Source of the DNA: Streptomyces sp. NBC_00377
Lineage (GTDB): Bacteria; Actinomycetota; Actinomycetes; Streptomycetales; Streptomycetaceae
DNA length: 64,000 nucleotides
Direction of reading: 5' to 3'
NCBI RefSeq assembly: GCF_036075115.1
Contig: NZ_CP107958.1
Location: forward strand, 2,170,001 to 2,234,000
The position numbers were made by a program, and so were the translations under genes. The notes beneath the pieces were generated by a model. The model was not told where the DNA came from. It worked only from the letters and a program-made list of their open reading frames with translations, and ran no database searches. Position 1 is the first letter of the stretch. Every line of letters starts with the position of its first letter. Below, one piece after another: positions 8,262 through 17,928 of this stretch.

Positions 8262-8276
8262 TCAACACTTTGTTGA
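8262..8276. promoter_or_regulatory. Operator-like dyad upstream of uraD
   Basis: TCAACA-CTT-TGTTGA is a perfect 6+3+6 inverted repeat. Read on the minus strand it overlaps a TTGACG -35-like hexamer at 8263-8258. A weak -10-like sequence follows after about 18 bases, so the site would block the uraD-uraH-pucL promoter. The regulator is not identified; candidates are the small HTH protein directly upstream and the distant PucR. Confidence 0.55.
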
Positions 8277-8359
8277 AAATTCCGGGTAACGAACCCCGGC
8301 GGCCCGGCCACCTCTCCCGGCCCCGGGGACGCACCCCCGAGAGGCCCCGGAGGGACCGC

Positions 8360-8728
8360 TCAGGCCTCTTTCTCCCGGTTGAGATAGTTGTAGACCGTGA
8401 AGCGGCTCACCCCGAGCGCGCTCGCCACGGTCTCCACGCCGTGCCGTACGGAGAAGGCGCCGCGCGCCTCGAGTATCCGCACCACCTCCTGCTTGGCCTT
8501 GCGGTCCAGGTCGGCGAGCGGTCTGCCCTTCCGGCGTTCCATGGCGGCCAGGATGTGGTCGAGGGAGTCGGCGAGCTGCGGCAGGCGTACGGCGACGGCG
8601 TCGACGCCGTCCCAGGCGAGCACGACGTCCTCGGCTCCGGCCTCGTCGGGCGGGAGCATCTCGCCGCCCATCGCGTCGACCAGCGGCTTCACGGCCGCGA
8701 TGAAGGCCTCGTCTCCGGCGGTGCTCAC
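8360..8728 (-). CDS. Small helix-turn-helix protein (YheO/DauR-like HTH)
   Basis: This 122-residue protein has a C-terminal HTH, VETVASALGVSRFTVYNYLNRE, of the kind that ends YheO/DauR proteins (HTH_22). A preceding VVRILEARGAFSVRHG helix is also typical. The PAS-like sensor domain of full-length YheO proteins is absent; the first 85 residues are acidic and short. The GTG at 8728 overlaps the stop of the upstream gene (GTGA) and has GGAGGG 3 bases upstream. It sits between the MTH1187-type gene and uraD, so a regulator of the urate operon is a reasonable inference. Confidence 0.75.
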   Translation of the reverse strand: MSTAGDEAFIAAVKPLVDAMGGEMLPPDEAGAEDVVLAWDGVDAVAVRLPQLADSLDHILAAMERRKGRPLADLDRKAKQEVVRILEARGAFSVRHGVETVASALGVSRFTVYNYLNREKEA

Positions 8729-9021
8729 GCGCCCTCCCCGAGAACTTCGCCGCCGGCGCCCGCGCCCGGTTTCGCGTCGGCGGCGCCGATGACGTTGACC
8801 TGGAGCGAGATACGGGTGGCGCCCGCACCGAGGGACTCGCGCAGCAGCGCGTCCACGGCTTCGAGGACCGGGCCGGCAGCGCCCTCGACGGTGTTTCCGA
8901 ACGGCCCGACGTCCACCGTGTCCAGGTCGGCGGCCTCGATCACCGCACGGGCGACCAGCGCGTGCGCGGGAGCCTCGTCGAGGTCGAAGGGCTCGGTGGT
9001 GAACTCCACTTTCAGTCGCAT
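8725..9021 (-). CDS. MTH1187/YkoF-type thiamine-binding-fold protein
   Basis: This 98-residue protein resembles the MTH1187/YkoF family, a small ferredoxin-like fold reported to bind thiamine pyrimidine-type ligands. Its pattern is a beta strand, a helix with ARAVIEAADL, DVGPFGNTVEG, then a second helix and the final strand RISLQVNVIG. The ATG at 9021 has GAGG 9 bases upstream; a GTG at 9033 is possible but poorly spaced. Its stop overlaps the GTG of the HTH gene, so the two are translationally coupled, suggesting a ligand-binding partner for that regulator. This is inference; function is unknown. Confidence 0.6.
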   Translation of the reverse strand: MRLKVEFTTEPFDLDEAPAHALVARAVIEAADLDTVDVGPFGNTVEGAAGPVLEAVDALLRESLGAGATRISLQVNVIGAADAKPGAGAGGEVLGEGA

Positions 9022-9149
9022 CGCGCCCCACACCTCTCTGAACGGGACCGGACCGTCGGCGCCCGGACCCCGACCTTAACGGACCGGACGGACGATCACC
9101 CGGGACTCGGGATTCCACCGCGGCCGGGCCCGACCGCCCCCTCGCCCCC

Positions 9150-9179
9150 TTGACAAGCCGACCGAGCGGGCGACAATCT
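9150..9179 (+). promoter_or_regulatory. Candidate hyi promoter
   Basis: TTGACA at 9150-9155 is followed after about 18 bases by CAATCT at 9174-9179, a fair vegetative promoter. The start point would fall near 9186, inside the first of two operator boxes, as expected for a repressed promoter. Confidence 0.5.
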
Positions 9180-9214
9180 TCCAACAAGCAGAATAATGAT
9201 TCCACAATGCGGAA
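9179..9214. promoter_or_regulatory. Paired 15-bp operator boxes of the hyi promoter
   Basis: Two boxes of the form TTCC-N7-RGAA occur: TTCCAACAAGCAGAA at 9179-9193 and TTCCACAATGCGGAA at 9200-9214. Their starts are 21 bp apart, two helical turns. The second box extends to the symmetric ATTCC-N7-GGAAT. The same pair with the same 21-bp spacing and the same order (weaker box nearest the -10) occurs upstream of gcl at 13617-13652. The boxes overlap the predicted start point, which indicates repression, probably by an IclR/AllR-type regulator not encoded in this window. Confidence 0.75.
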
Positions 9215-9278
9215 TATCTTGGAAAGCCGAACCGGACCCGCACAGGACCACTCGCCACGGAAGGGAGCGCGGAACCCC

Positions 9279-10100
9279 ATGGGCTTCGAAGACCAGCGCT
9301 TCAACGTCAACCTGTCGATCCTCTTCACCGAACTCCCGCTCCTGGAGCGCCCCGCGGCCGCCGCCGCGGCCGGCTTCACCGCGGTCGAGCTGTGGTGGCC
9401 GTGGGTCGACTCCCCCACCCCGGAGCGGTCCGAGCTCGACGCCCTGGAGACGGCGATCGAGGACGCGGGCGTCCGGCTCACCGGTCTCAACTTCTACGCC
9501 GGACAGCTCCCCGGCCCCGACCGCGGCGCCCTGTCGCTGCCCGGCCGGGAATCCGAGCGGTTCCGCGCCAACATCGACGTGGCCGCGGGCTTCGCCCGGT
9601 CCCTGGGCTGCGGCGCGCTCAACGCGCTGTACGGCAACCGCCTCGACGGCGTGGACCCCGCCGAGCAGGACGCGCTCGCGCTGGAGAACCTGGCACTCGC
9701 GGCCCTGGCCGCGGACCGGATCGGCGCGATCCTGCTCGTCGAGGCGCTGAACCGGGCCGAGTCGCCCCGCTACCCGCTGGTGAGCGCCCCGGCCGCGATC
9801 GGGATCGTCGACCAGGTCAACGAGGCGACCGGACTCGGCAACGCGAAGTTCCTGATGGACCTGTACCACCTGTCGATGAACGGTGAGGACCTGCCGTCGG
9901 TGATCGAGCGGTACGCGTCGAGGACCGGCCATGTGCAGATCGCCGACAACCCGGGCCGTGGCGCGCCGGGCACGGGCTCCCTGCCCCTGGAGGACCTCCT
10001 CGGCCGGCTGAGGAAGGCCGGTTACGAGGGCTGGGTCGGCCTGGAGTACAAACCGGGCGACCGTCCGAGCGCCGAGGCCTTCGACTGGATGCCCCGCTGA
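9279..10100 (+). CDS. hyi: Hydroxypyruvate isomerase (TIM-barrel)
   Basis: This 273-residue xylose-isomerase-like TIM barrel interconverts hydroxypyruvate and tartronate semialdehyde in glyoxylate utilisation. The start FNVNLSILFTELPLLERPAA is typical of Hyi. Acidic metal or catalytic residues are visible in LLVEALNRAESP and the final VGLEYKPGD, with MDLYHLSMNGED and HVQIADNPGRGAPGTG between them. The ATG at 9279 has AAGGGAG 11 bases upstream; longer upstream frames run through the operator boxes and are not used. It is followed 25 bases later by the tartronate semialdehyde reductase gene, forming an operon. Confidence 0.9.
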   Translation: MGFEDQRFNVNLSILFTELPLLERPAAAAAAGFTAVELWWPWVDSPTPERSELDALETAIEDAGVRLTGLNFYAGQLPGPDRGALSLPGRESERFRANIDVAAGFARSLGCGALNALYGNRLDGVDPAEQDALALENLALAALAADRIGAILLVEALNRAESPRYPLVSAPAAIGIVDQVNEATGLGNAKFLMDLYHLSMNGEDLPSVIERYASRTGHVQIADNPGRGAPGTGSLPLEDLLGRLRKAGYEGWVGLEYKPGDRPSAEAFDWMPR

Positions 10101-10125
10101 TCCCCCGTACCGAGAGGCACTCCCG

Positions 10126-11019
10126 ATGAGCAGCACACTTCCCAAGATCGCCTGGATAGGTCTCGGCATCATGGGCTCTCCCATGTCCGAGCACCTGGTC
10201 GAGGCGGGTTACGACGTCACCGGCTTCACCCTGGAGCAGGACAAGCTCGACCGGCTGGCCACGGCCGGCGGCAGGGCCGCGGGGTCCGTCGCCGAGGCGG
10301 TCCGTGACGCCGACGTCGTGATCACGATGGTGCCCGCCTCCCCGCAGGTCGAGGCCATCGCCTACGGTCCCTCCGGCATCCTGGAGAACGTGCGGTCCGG
10401 GTCCCTTCTGATCGACATGTCCTCGATCACCCCGCAGACCTCGGTCGACCTGGCACGGGCGGCGAAGGACAAGGGCGTGCGCGTGCTCGACGCGCCCGTC
10501 TCCGGCGGTGAGGCCGGTGCCGTCGAGGCCGTGCTGTCCATCATGGTGGGCGGCGAGCAGGCCGACTTCGACGAGGCGAGGCCCGTCTTCGAGGCGCTCG
10601 GCAAGACCATCGTGCTGTGCGGTCCGCACGGTTCGGGCCAGACCGTGAAGGCCGCCAACCAGCTGATCGTCGCCGTCAACATCCAGGCGTGCGCCGAGGC
10701 CGTGGTCTTCCTGGAGAAGTCGGGCGTGGACCTGAAGGCGGCGCTGGACGTCCTGGGCGGTGGGCTCGCCGGCTCGACCGTGCTGGCCCGAAAGAAGGAC
10801 AACTTCCTCACCCGCGACTTCGAGCCCGGTTTCCGGATCGACCTGCACCACAAGGACATGGGCATCGTCACGGATGCCGCCCGCACCGTCGGCGCGGCCC
10901 TGCCCGTCGGCGCGGTGGTCGCCCAGCTGGTCGCGAGCCTGCGTGCGCAGGGTGACGGCGCGCTGGATCACTCGGCCCTCCTGCGAGCCGTGGAGCGCCT
11001 GTCGGGCGCACGGCTCTGA
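10126..11019 (+). CDS. glxR: 2-hydroxy-3-oxopropionate (tartronate semialdehyde) reductase
   Basis: This 297-residue beta-hydroxyacid dehydrogenase reduces tartronate semialdehyde to D-glycerate with NAD(P)H. The Rossmann motif IGLGIMGSPMSEHL is near residue 12, the substrate-binding DAPVSGGEAGA near 124, and GSGQTVKAANQ near 167 carries the catalytic lysine. Lys239-type HHKDMGI is in the C-terminal helical domain. Length is normal. It lies 25 bases behind hyi and under the same operator pair. It uses the product of glyoxylate carboligase encoded convergently at 11768-13552. Confidence 0.93.
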   Translation: MSSTLPKIAWIGLGIMGSPMSEHLVEAGYDVTGFTLEQDKLDRLATAGGRAAGSVAEAVRDADVVITMVPASPQVEAIAYGPSGILENVRSGSLLIDMSSITPQTSVDLARAAKDKGVRVLDAPVSGGEAGAVEAVLSIMVGGEQADFDEARPVFEALGKTIVLCGPHGSGQTVKAANQLIVAVNIQACAEAVVFLEKSGVDLKAALDVLGGGLAGSTVLARKKDNFLTRDFEPGFRIDLHHKDMGIVTDAARTVGAALPVGAVVAQLVASLRAQGDGALDHSALLRAVERLSGARL

Positions 11020-11636
11020 AACTTCCGGGCGGCGCCGTCGCCGACATCTGTCCTGTCGCGCCCAGGCGGCGGCGCCGCCCGGAATCCCCCTCGGTGACGT
11101 GAGGACGAACATCGTTCTCGCGCACGGCTTCTGACGTTCGGTCACCAGCCGTGCGCGGCCCGCGGCCGTACCGGACGACCCGGATGAGGGGTGGTCGCCG
11201 GACACGGCGCGGGCAGGGCGAGGACCGCGGCGGCGTGCGAGCCGGTGCGGCGGTGAAGGAACGGGGCCGCTTTCCGACCTGAGGGAAGCCGTCCCGGCTC
11301 CGTCGCACACCCGCCGCGGTCCCCGGCCCACTCCCCCCACCACCAGCCCTCGGTCACCCCGCGCTCCCCCGTCAGCAGGACCGACGAGGGAGCGCTGCGC
11401 GTTGTCCGAGGGACGACCGGTCGACCGCCGCCGACCCGCCGGCCTCACCCCGTGCCACGCCGGCCTCACCCCGTGCCGCGCGGGCCTCACCCGTGCGGCG
11501 CCGGTGACGGGCGGGCCGCGTCAACCTCAAATCAACCTCTGAACATTGTTCAGCAGGCTTCAACCGGACCCGGCACAGGGCACATTGTGGTCATGCGGGG
11601 CCCGCCGACACGGGGGCGGCGGGCTCCGCTCGGGGG
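11020..11636. other. Intergenic region with no convincing gene
   Basis: This 617-base gap between two convergent genes holds no open frame I can support. It contains three 21-bp direct repeats (unit near CGCCGGCCTCACCCCGTGCC) at about 11437-11498, and an orphan palindrome at 11539-11553 described separately. Confidence 0.6.
11539..11553. promoter_or_regulatory. Orphan palindrome CTGAACATTGTTCAG
   Basis: CTGAAC-ATT-GTTCAG is a perfect 6+3+6 inverted repeat in an A+T-rich patch, the usual look of a TetR-family operator. No gene starts nearby on either strand, so it may mark a promoter whose gene has been lost, or a site acting on an unseen small transcript. Confidence 0.4.
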
Positions 11637-11687
11637 CGTACGTGAAGGGGCGGCCCGTCCAGTGGACGGGCCGCCCCTTCACGTACG
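11637..11687 (-). terminator. Strong hairpin terminator after gcl
   Basis: Perfect 24-bp arms (left 11637-11660, right 11664-11687) enclose the three-base loop AGT. The stem runs from CGTACGTG through GGGGCGGCCC. It starts 81 bases beyond the gcl stop. There is no T tract, as is usual for actinomycete terminators. Being nearly symmetric it could work in both directions and also stop read-through from glxR. Confidence 0.8.
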
Positions 11688-11767
11688 ACGTTGCTCGTCG
11701 AGCCGTCCGCGACGAAGCCGCGGCGACAGAGCTCCTGCTTCGGACCGCCGGCATCGGACCGTCCGTG

Positions 11768-13552
<1,785 letters not shown>

Positions 13553-13616
13553 GGGGTTACTCCTGCTTCGGCTGCCGGAATCGCTCTCCCGTCGCGCCCC
13601 GCGGTGAGAACTGTTT

Positions 13617-13652
13617 TTCCGTAATGCGGAAACTATTTTCTGCTATCTGGAA
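13617..13652. promoter_or_regulatory. Paired 15-bp operator boxes of the gcl promoter
   Basis: Reading toward gcl, TTCCAGATAGCAGAA (13652-13638) is followed by TTCCGCATTACGGAA (13631-13617), with starts 21 bp apart. The latter extends to a symmetric TTTCC-N7-GGAAA. The arrangement copies the hyi promoter: box with GCAGAA first, symmetric box second, same spacing. The pair begins 2 bases after the -10 hexamer, so a bound protein would block initiation. Confidence 0.75.
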
Positions 13653-13654
13653 GC

Positions 13655-13683
13655 AATGTAAGTGGGTGCGCAAACGTCGTCAA
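13655..13683 (-). promoter_or_regulatory. gcl promoter
   Basis: On the minus strand TTGACG (13683-13678) and TACATT (13660-13655) are separated by exactly 17 bases, a good match to the vegetative consensus. The predicted start point near 13648 lies inside the first operator box. Confidence 0.7.
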
Positions 13684-13714
13684 GAGACGGACAAGCGGGG
13701 GCCGAAGGAGGACG

Positions 13715-14437
13715 ATGGTGGCCATGCCCGAGAGCGTGCCGGTGCGCTGCCCGGCCTGTCGGCGCGAGCGCCTCTACACCGCCCCGTCCTACCCGTGTGC
13801 GTGCGGTGCTCCCGTCACGCCCGTGCTCGACCGCGGGACGGCGCCGACGACGGTCGTGCACCGGGCGTGGGACGACGAGTGGGTCGCGCTGCGCTGTCCC
13901 GTCTGCGGCCTGCGGCACCAGTGGCCACAGCCGGAGCTGAGCTGCGCCTGCGGAGCGGTGCTGAGGCTCGCAGTGACCGACCCGCCCCCCGCACCGCAGC
14001 CCGGCAGGACCCCGCCCGGGCCGCCTGAGCCGACAGCACCGGAACCACCGGCGGAACGGCCTGCCTTCCGGCCCGTCACCATCCGCACCGCACGTGACGC
14101 GGTCACGGCCGCGGCGCTCTATCTGAACTGGCTCGGGCACGGAGACATCCGGCGGGCGGACCAGCGGCCCACCTCCGGCGTCGGGCTCGCCGCCCGCGGG
14201 CTCGTGGCGCAGGTGGACCCCAGCGTGCGCCCGGCCTCGCCGCGGGACGTGGAGTGTCTGTGGCTGACGGCCATGACGGAGTCCGCGGAGTGCGTCTACT
14301 TCTCCCTCGCCGGGTACGACGACGACGCGCGCGCCCGCGCCGACCAGCTGCGCGTCCCGCTCTTCGTCCTGGATCTCACGGGCACCCCGCAGCCGGTCAA
14401 CGCGACGGCCGACGCCCTCGACGCGGGAAGCGTCTGA
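13715..14437 (+). CDS. Double zinc-ribbon protein with an Mrr-like nuclease-fold domain
   Basis: This 240-residue protein is not a named family to me. Two treble-cleft-like ribbons open it: C12/C15-C28/C30 and C61/C64-C77/C79, both CxxC-x12-CxC. A Pro-rich linker (about 88-115) leads to a C-terminal domain with the order of an Mrr/restriction-endonuclease-like fold: helix AVTAAALYLNWLGHGD, then LVAQVD, ASPRDVECLWLTAM, CVYFSLAGYDDDARARAD and VPLFVLDLTG. The catalytic D..QxK is replaced (SGVG and QVD), so it is probably inactive. Start is uncertain: ATG 13715 is only 3 bases from AAGGAGG, GTG 13718 is better spaced, and ATG 13724 is possible. Confidence 0.7.
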   Translation: MVAMPESVPVRCPACRRERLYTAPSYPCACGAPVTPVLDRGTAPTTVVHRAWDDEWVALRCPVCGLRHQWPQPELSCACGAVLRLAVTDPPPAPQPGRTPPGPPEPTAPEPPAERPAFRPVTIRTARDAVTAAALYLNWLGHGDIRRADQRPTSGVGLAARGLVAQVDPSVRPASPRDVECLWLTAMTESAECVYFSLAGYDDDARARADQLRVPLFVLDLTGTPQPVNATADALDAGSV

Positions 14438-14465
14438 GGACGACGGCCACCGCCGCGGTCAGCGG

Positions 14466-16073
14466 CTACCGGGCGCGGCCCTCCCGCAGTTCGACCTTGC
14501 GCACCTTCCCCGAGACGGTCATCGGGAAGGCATCCATGATCCGGAGCCTGCTCGGGATCTTGTAGTGCGCCAGCCGGCCCTCGCAGTGGGCGCGCAGCTC
14601 CTCCAGCGTCGGCGGATCCGCCGCCTCGGCCGGGATCACACAGGCGAGGACCTCCTCGCCGTACCTCTCGTGCGGGACACCGACGACCTGGACGTCCCGG
14701 ATCTTCGGATGTGCGTAGAGGAACTCCTCGATCTCGCGCGGGTAGATGTTCTCCCCGCCCCGGATGATCATGTCCTTGATGCGGCCGACGATCTCGACGT
14801 ATCCGTCCTCACGCATCACCGCCAGGTCGCCGGTGTGCATCCAGCGTGCCGCGTCGATCGCCTCGGCGGTCCTCTCGGGCTCCTCCCAGTAGCCGAGCAT
14901 CACGCTGTAGCCGCGGGTGCACAGCTCGCCGGGAACGCCGCGCGGCCGGGTCACGCCGTCCACCGGGTCGACGACCTTCACCTCGATGTGCGGCAGGACG
15001 CTGCCCACGGTGCCGGTACGGTGCTCCAGGTCGTCCTCGCGCCGGGTCTGGGTGGAGACGGGCGAGGTCTCGGTCATGCCGTAACAGATCGACACCTCGG
15101 CCATGTTCATCTCGGCGACCACCCGCTTCATCACCTCGACCGGACACGGCGAGCCCGCCATGATCCCGGTGCGCAGGGAGGAGAGGTCGTAGGAAGCGAA
15201 GTCGGGGAGGTTCAACTCCGCGATGAACATGGTCGGGACGCCGTACAGGGACGTGCACCGCTCCTGCTGGACCGCCTCCAGCGTGGCCTTCGGGTCGAAG
15301 GACGGAGCCGGGACGACGATGCAGGCGCCGTGCGAGGTGGCCGCCAGGTTTCCCATCACCATGCCGAAGCAGTGGTAGAACGGCACCGGGACGCAGATCC
15401 GGTCCTGCTCGGTGTAGGCGACCGACTCGCCCACGAAGAAGCCGTTGTTGAGAATGTTGTGGTGGGAGAGCGTGGCCCCCTTGGGGAAGCCCGTGGTGCC
15501 CGAGGTGTACTGGATGTTGACCGGGTCGTCGCAGGACAGTTCGCCCTCGCGTACGCGCAGGTCGTCGCGGAGGCCGGGTGTTGCGCGCCGCAGCAGCGCC
15601 TCCCAGGTCGGGTCCCCGATGTAGACGGCCTCCCGCAGCCGCGGGCAGTTGCCGCGCACCTGCTCGACCATCGCCCGGTAGTCGCTCGTGCGATGACCGG
15701 TCGAGGCGAACAGCAGGGAGATCCCGGCCTGTCCGAGGACGTACTCGACCTCGTGCGTGCGGTACGCGGGGTTGATGTTCACCATGATGGCGCCGATGCG
15801 TGCGGTGGCGTACTGCACCAGCACCCACTCGGCGCAGTTGACGGCCCAGATGCCCACGCGGTCGCCCTTGGCGACCCCGCTCGCGAGCAACGCGCACGCC
15901 AGTGCGTCGACGTCCGTGACGAACTGACGATACGTCCAGCGCCGTCCGGAGGGCACGTCGACGAGCGCCTCGCGGTCCGGCCAGCGGTCCGCCGTCCGGT
16001 CCAGGTTGGCTCCGACGGTGTCTCCGAGCAGCGCGGTCGCGCCGGTCCCGTGCGCATACGAAGGCTCGCTCAC
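14466..16073 (-). CDS. AMP-binding acyl-CoA synthetase (FadD-like)
   Basis: This 535-residue adenylate-forming enzyme activates a carboxylic acid to its CoA thioester with ATP. The phosphate loop TSGTTGFPK is at residues 190-198, YGMTETSP near 332, HTGDLAVMREDGYVEIVGRIKDMI near 405-430 and the catalytic lysine in SGKVRK near the C-terminus. It resembles medium/long-chain FadD enzymes. Its ATG overlaps the stop of the upstream synthetase gene (ATGA), so the two are made together. The acid substrate is unknown. Confidence 0.88.
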   Translation of the reverse strand: MSEPSYAHGTGATALLGDTVGANLDRTADRWPDREALVDVPSGRRWTYRQFVTDVDALACALLASGVAKGDRVGIWAVNCAEWVLVQYATARIGAIMVNINPAYRTHEVEYVLGQAGISLLFASTGHRTSDYRAMVEQVRGNCPRLREAVYIGDPTWEALLRRATPGLRDDLRVREGELSCDDPVNIQYTSGTTGFPKGATLSHHNILNNGFFVGESVAYTEQDRICVPVPFYHCFGMVMGNLAATSHGACIVVPAPSFDPKATLEAVQQERCTSLYGVPTMFIAELNLPDFASYDLSSLRTGIMAGSPCPVEVMKRVVAEMNMAEVSICYGMTETSPVSTQTRREDDLEHRTGTVGSVLPHIEVKVVDPVDGVTRPRGVPGELCTRGYSVMLGYWEEPERTAEAIDAARWMHTGDLAVMREDGYVEIVGRIKDMIIRGGENIYPREIEEFLYAHPKIRDVQVVGVPHERYGEEVLACVIPAEAADPPTLEELRAHCEGRLAHYKIPSRLRIMDAFPMTVSGKVRKVELREGRAR

Positions 16074-17740
16074 CGGAAGTCCTCCTCACGGTACTCGTCC
16101 GCCGAACCCGCCTCGGTCGCCTCCCGCAGCTCGATCCGGCGGATCTTGCCGCTCACCGTCTTGGGCAGCGGGGCGAACTCCAGGCGCCGGATCCGTTTGT
16201 AGGGGGCGAGGACCTCACGGGAGTGCTCGAACAGCACCTTCGCGGTGTCGGGGCCCGGTTCCCAGCCTTCGGCGAGGACGACGTACGCCTTGGGCACGGC
16301 GAGGCGCAGCGCGTCCGGGGCGGGGACCACGGCCGCCTCGGCGACCGCCTCGTGCTCCAGCAGCGCGCTCTCCAGCTCGAAGGGGCTGATCTTGTAGTCG
16401 GAGGCCTTGAAGACGTCGTCGGCCCGTCCGACGTAGGTGAGGTAGCCGTTCTCGTCGCGGCTGCCGATGTCGCCGGTGCGGTAGTAGCCGCCCGCCATCA
16501 CCTCCGCCGTGCGGTCGGCGTCACCGTGGTAGCCGACCATCAGGCCGACCGGCCGGGCCGACAGGTCCAGCGCGATCTCGCCCTCCCGGGCGCCGGGCGC
16601 GCCGGACACCGGGTCGAGCAGCTCCACCCGGTAACCGGGGCCCGGCCGGCCCATCGACCCGGTCTTGAGTTCCTGTCCGGGGCTGTTGGCGATCTGCACG
16701 GCCGTCTCGGTCTGCCCGAAGCCGTCCCTGACGGTGACCCGCCAGGCGCGCCGCACCTGCTCGATGACCTCGGGATTGAGGGGCTCGCCCGCGGCCACCG
16801 CCTCGCGTGGCGGGGTGCGCAGCTGGGTGAGGTCGGCCTGGATGAGCATGCGCCAGACGGTGGGCGGGGCGCAGAACGTCGTGACGCCCGCCCGGTCCAT
16901 CTCCGTCATCAGCCGGACCGGGTCGAAGCGGGTGTAGTGGTGGATGAAGACGGTCGCTTCCGCGTTCCACGGGGCGAAGAGGTTGGACCACGCGTGCTTG
17001 GCCCAGCCGGGTGAGGAGATGTTGAGGTGCACGTCGCCGGGCTTCAGTCCGATCCAGTACATCGTCGACAGGTGTCCGACCGGGTACGAGGTGTGGGTGT
17101 GCTCGACCAGCTTGGGCCGGGCGGTCGTGCCGGAGGTGAAGTACAGCATCAGCGGGTCGTCGGCGAAGGTGGGGCCGTCGGGCGTGAAGCCGGCCGGGGC
17201 GGTGTACGCCTCCTCGAACGGCTGCCAGCCCTCGGGTGCGCCGCCGACCGCGATACGCCGGTAGTCGCCGGGGACCTCGTCGAACTTGCCGGTGTCCTCG
17301 GTCCTCACGAGGACGTGCCGGATCCGGCCGCGCTCGACGCGGTCGGTCAGGTCGGCGGGGCCGAGCAGCGGGGTGGCCGGGACGACGACGGCGCGCAGCT
17401 TCATCGCGGCCAGCGCGCTCTCCCACAGTTCGGCCTGGTTGCCGAGCATGACGAGGATCCTGTCCCCGGCGGCGACCCCGTGCCCGCGCAGCCAGTTCGC
17501 GACCCGGTCGGAGCGCTCCGACAGCTCGGCGAAGGTGAGCCGGGTCTCGGAACCGTCCTCCTCCACGATGTGCAGGGCGGTGCGGCCGTTGCCGTCGGCG
17601 ATCACGTCGAACCAGTCGAGCGCCCAGTTGAAGCGCTCCGGGCGGGGCCACTCGAAGTGCTCGTACGCGGTGGCATAGTCCTCGCGGTGTTCCAGCAGGA
17701 AGTCGCGGGCTCTGCGGAAACTCTCCGTCGCCGACGTCAT
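16070..17740 (-). CDS. AMP-binding acyl-CoA synthetase (medium-chain/ACSM-like)
   Basis: This 556-residue adenylate-forming enzyme is of the acetyl-CoA/medium-chain synthetase group. The phosphate loop TSGTTARPK is at residues 202-210, DGFGQTETA near 370, YYRTGDIGSRDENGYLTYVGRADDVFKASDYKISPFE near 440-475 and the catalytic lysine in SGKIRR near the end. The ATG at 17740 has GGAGG about 4-5 bases upstream; longer frames lack a ribosome site. It is the first gene of a coupled pair and is divergent from a GAF/LuxR regulator that probably controls it. Confidence 0.88.
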   Translation of the reverse strand: MTSATESFRRARDFLLEHREDYATAYEHFEWPRPERFNWALDWFDVIADGNGRTALHIVEEDGSETRLTFAELSERSDRVANWLRGHGVAAGDRILVMLGNQAELWESALAAMKLRAVVVPATPLLGPADLTDRVERGRIRHVLVRTEDTGKFDEVPGDYRRIAVGGAPEGWQPFEEAYTAPAGFTPDGPTFADDPLMLYFTSGTTARPKLVEHTHTSYPVGHLSTMYWIGLKPGDVHLNISSPGWAKHAWSNLFAPWNAEATVFIHHYTRFDPVRLMTEMDRAGVTTFCAPPTVWRMLIQADLTQLRTPPREAVAAGEPLNPEVIEQVRRAWRVTVRDGFGQTETAVQIANSPGQELKTGSMGRPGPGYRVELLDPVSGAPGAREGEIALDLSARPVGLMVGYHGDADRTAEVMAGGYYRTGDIGSRDENGYLTYVGRADDVFKASDYKISPFELESALLEHEAVAEAAVVPAPDALRLAVPKAYVVLAEGWEPGPDTAKVLFEHSREVLAPYKRIRRLEFAPLPKTVSGKIRRIELREATEAGSADEYREEDFR

Positions 17741-17928
17741 CTGTCCTCCGTGCTTTCTGGGCATGTCCGGCCGTTCGCCTCTCCGGGGCACTCTCGACGC
17801 CCGCGGTTCACTCCCGTGGTGCCGGACCATTGCCGGGCGGCTCTCTGCCATCGTGTAATCCGTGATGCAGGTCTCACTACCCCCGGACGGGGGTGTGCGG
17901 CACCAAGCCGCGCGGAAAGGGCGAGAAC

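Noticed and set aside
9150..9278. An N-terminal extension of hyi starting near 9150
   Set aside because: It would translate the promoter and operator boxes and lacks a ribosome site; ATG 9279 has one and fits the family start.
11142..11357. A 71-codon minus-strand frame beginning MTEGWWWGEW
   Set aside because: No ribosome site, no homology that I recognise and weak coding bias.
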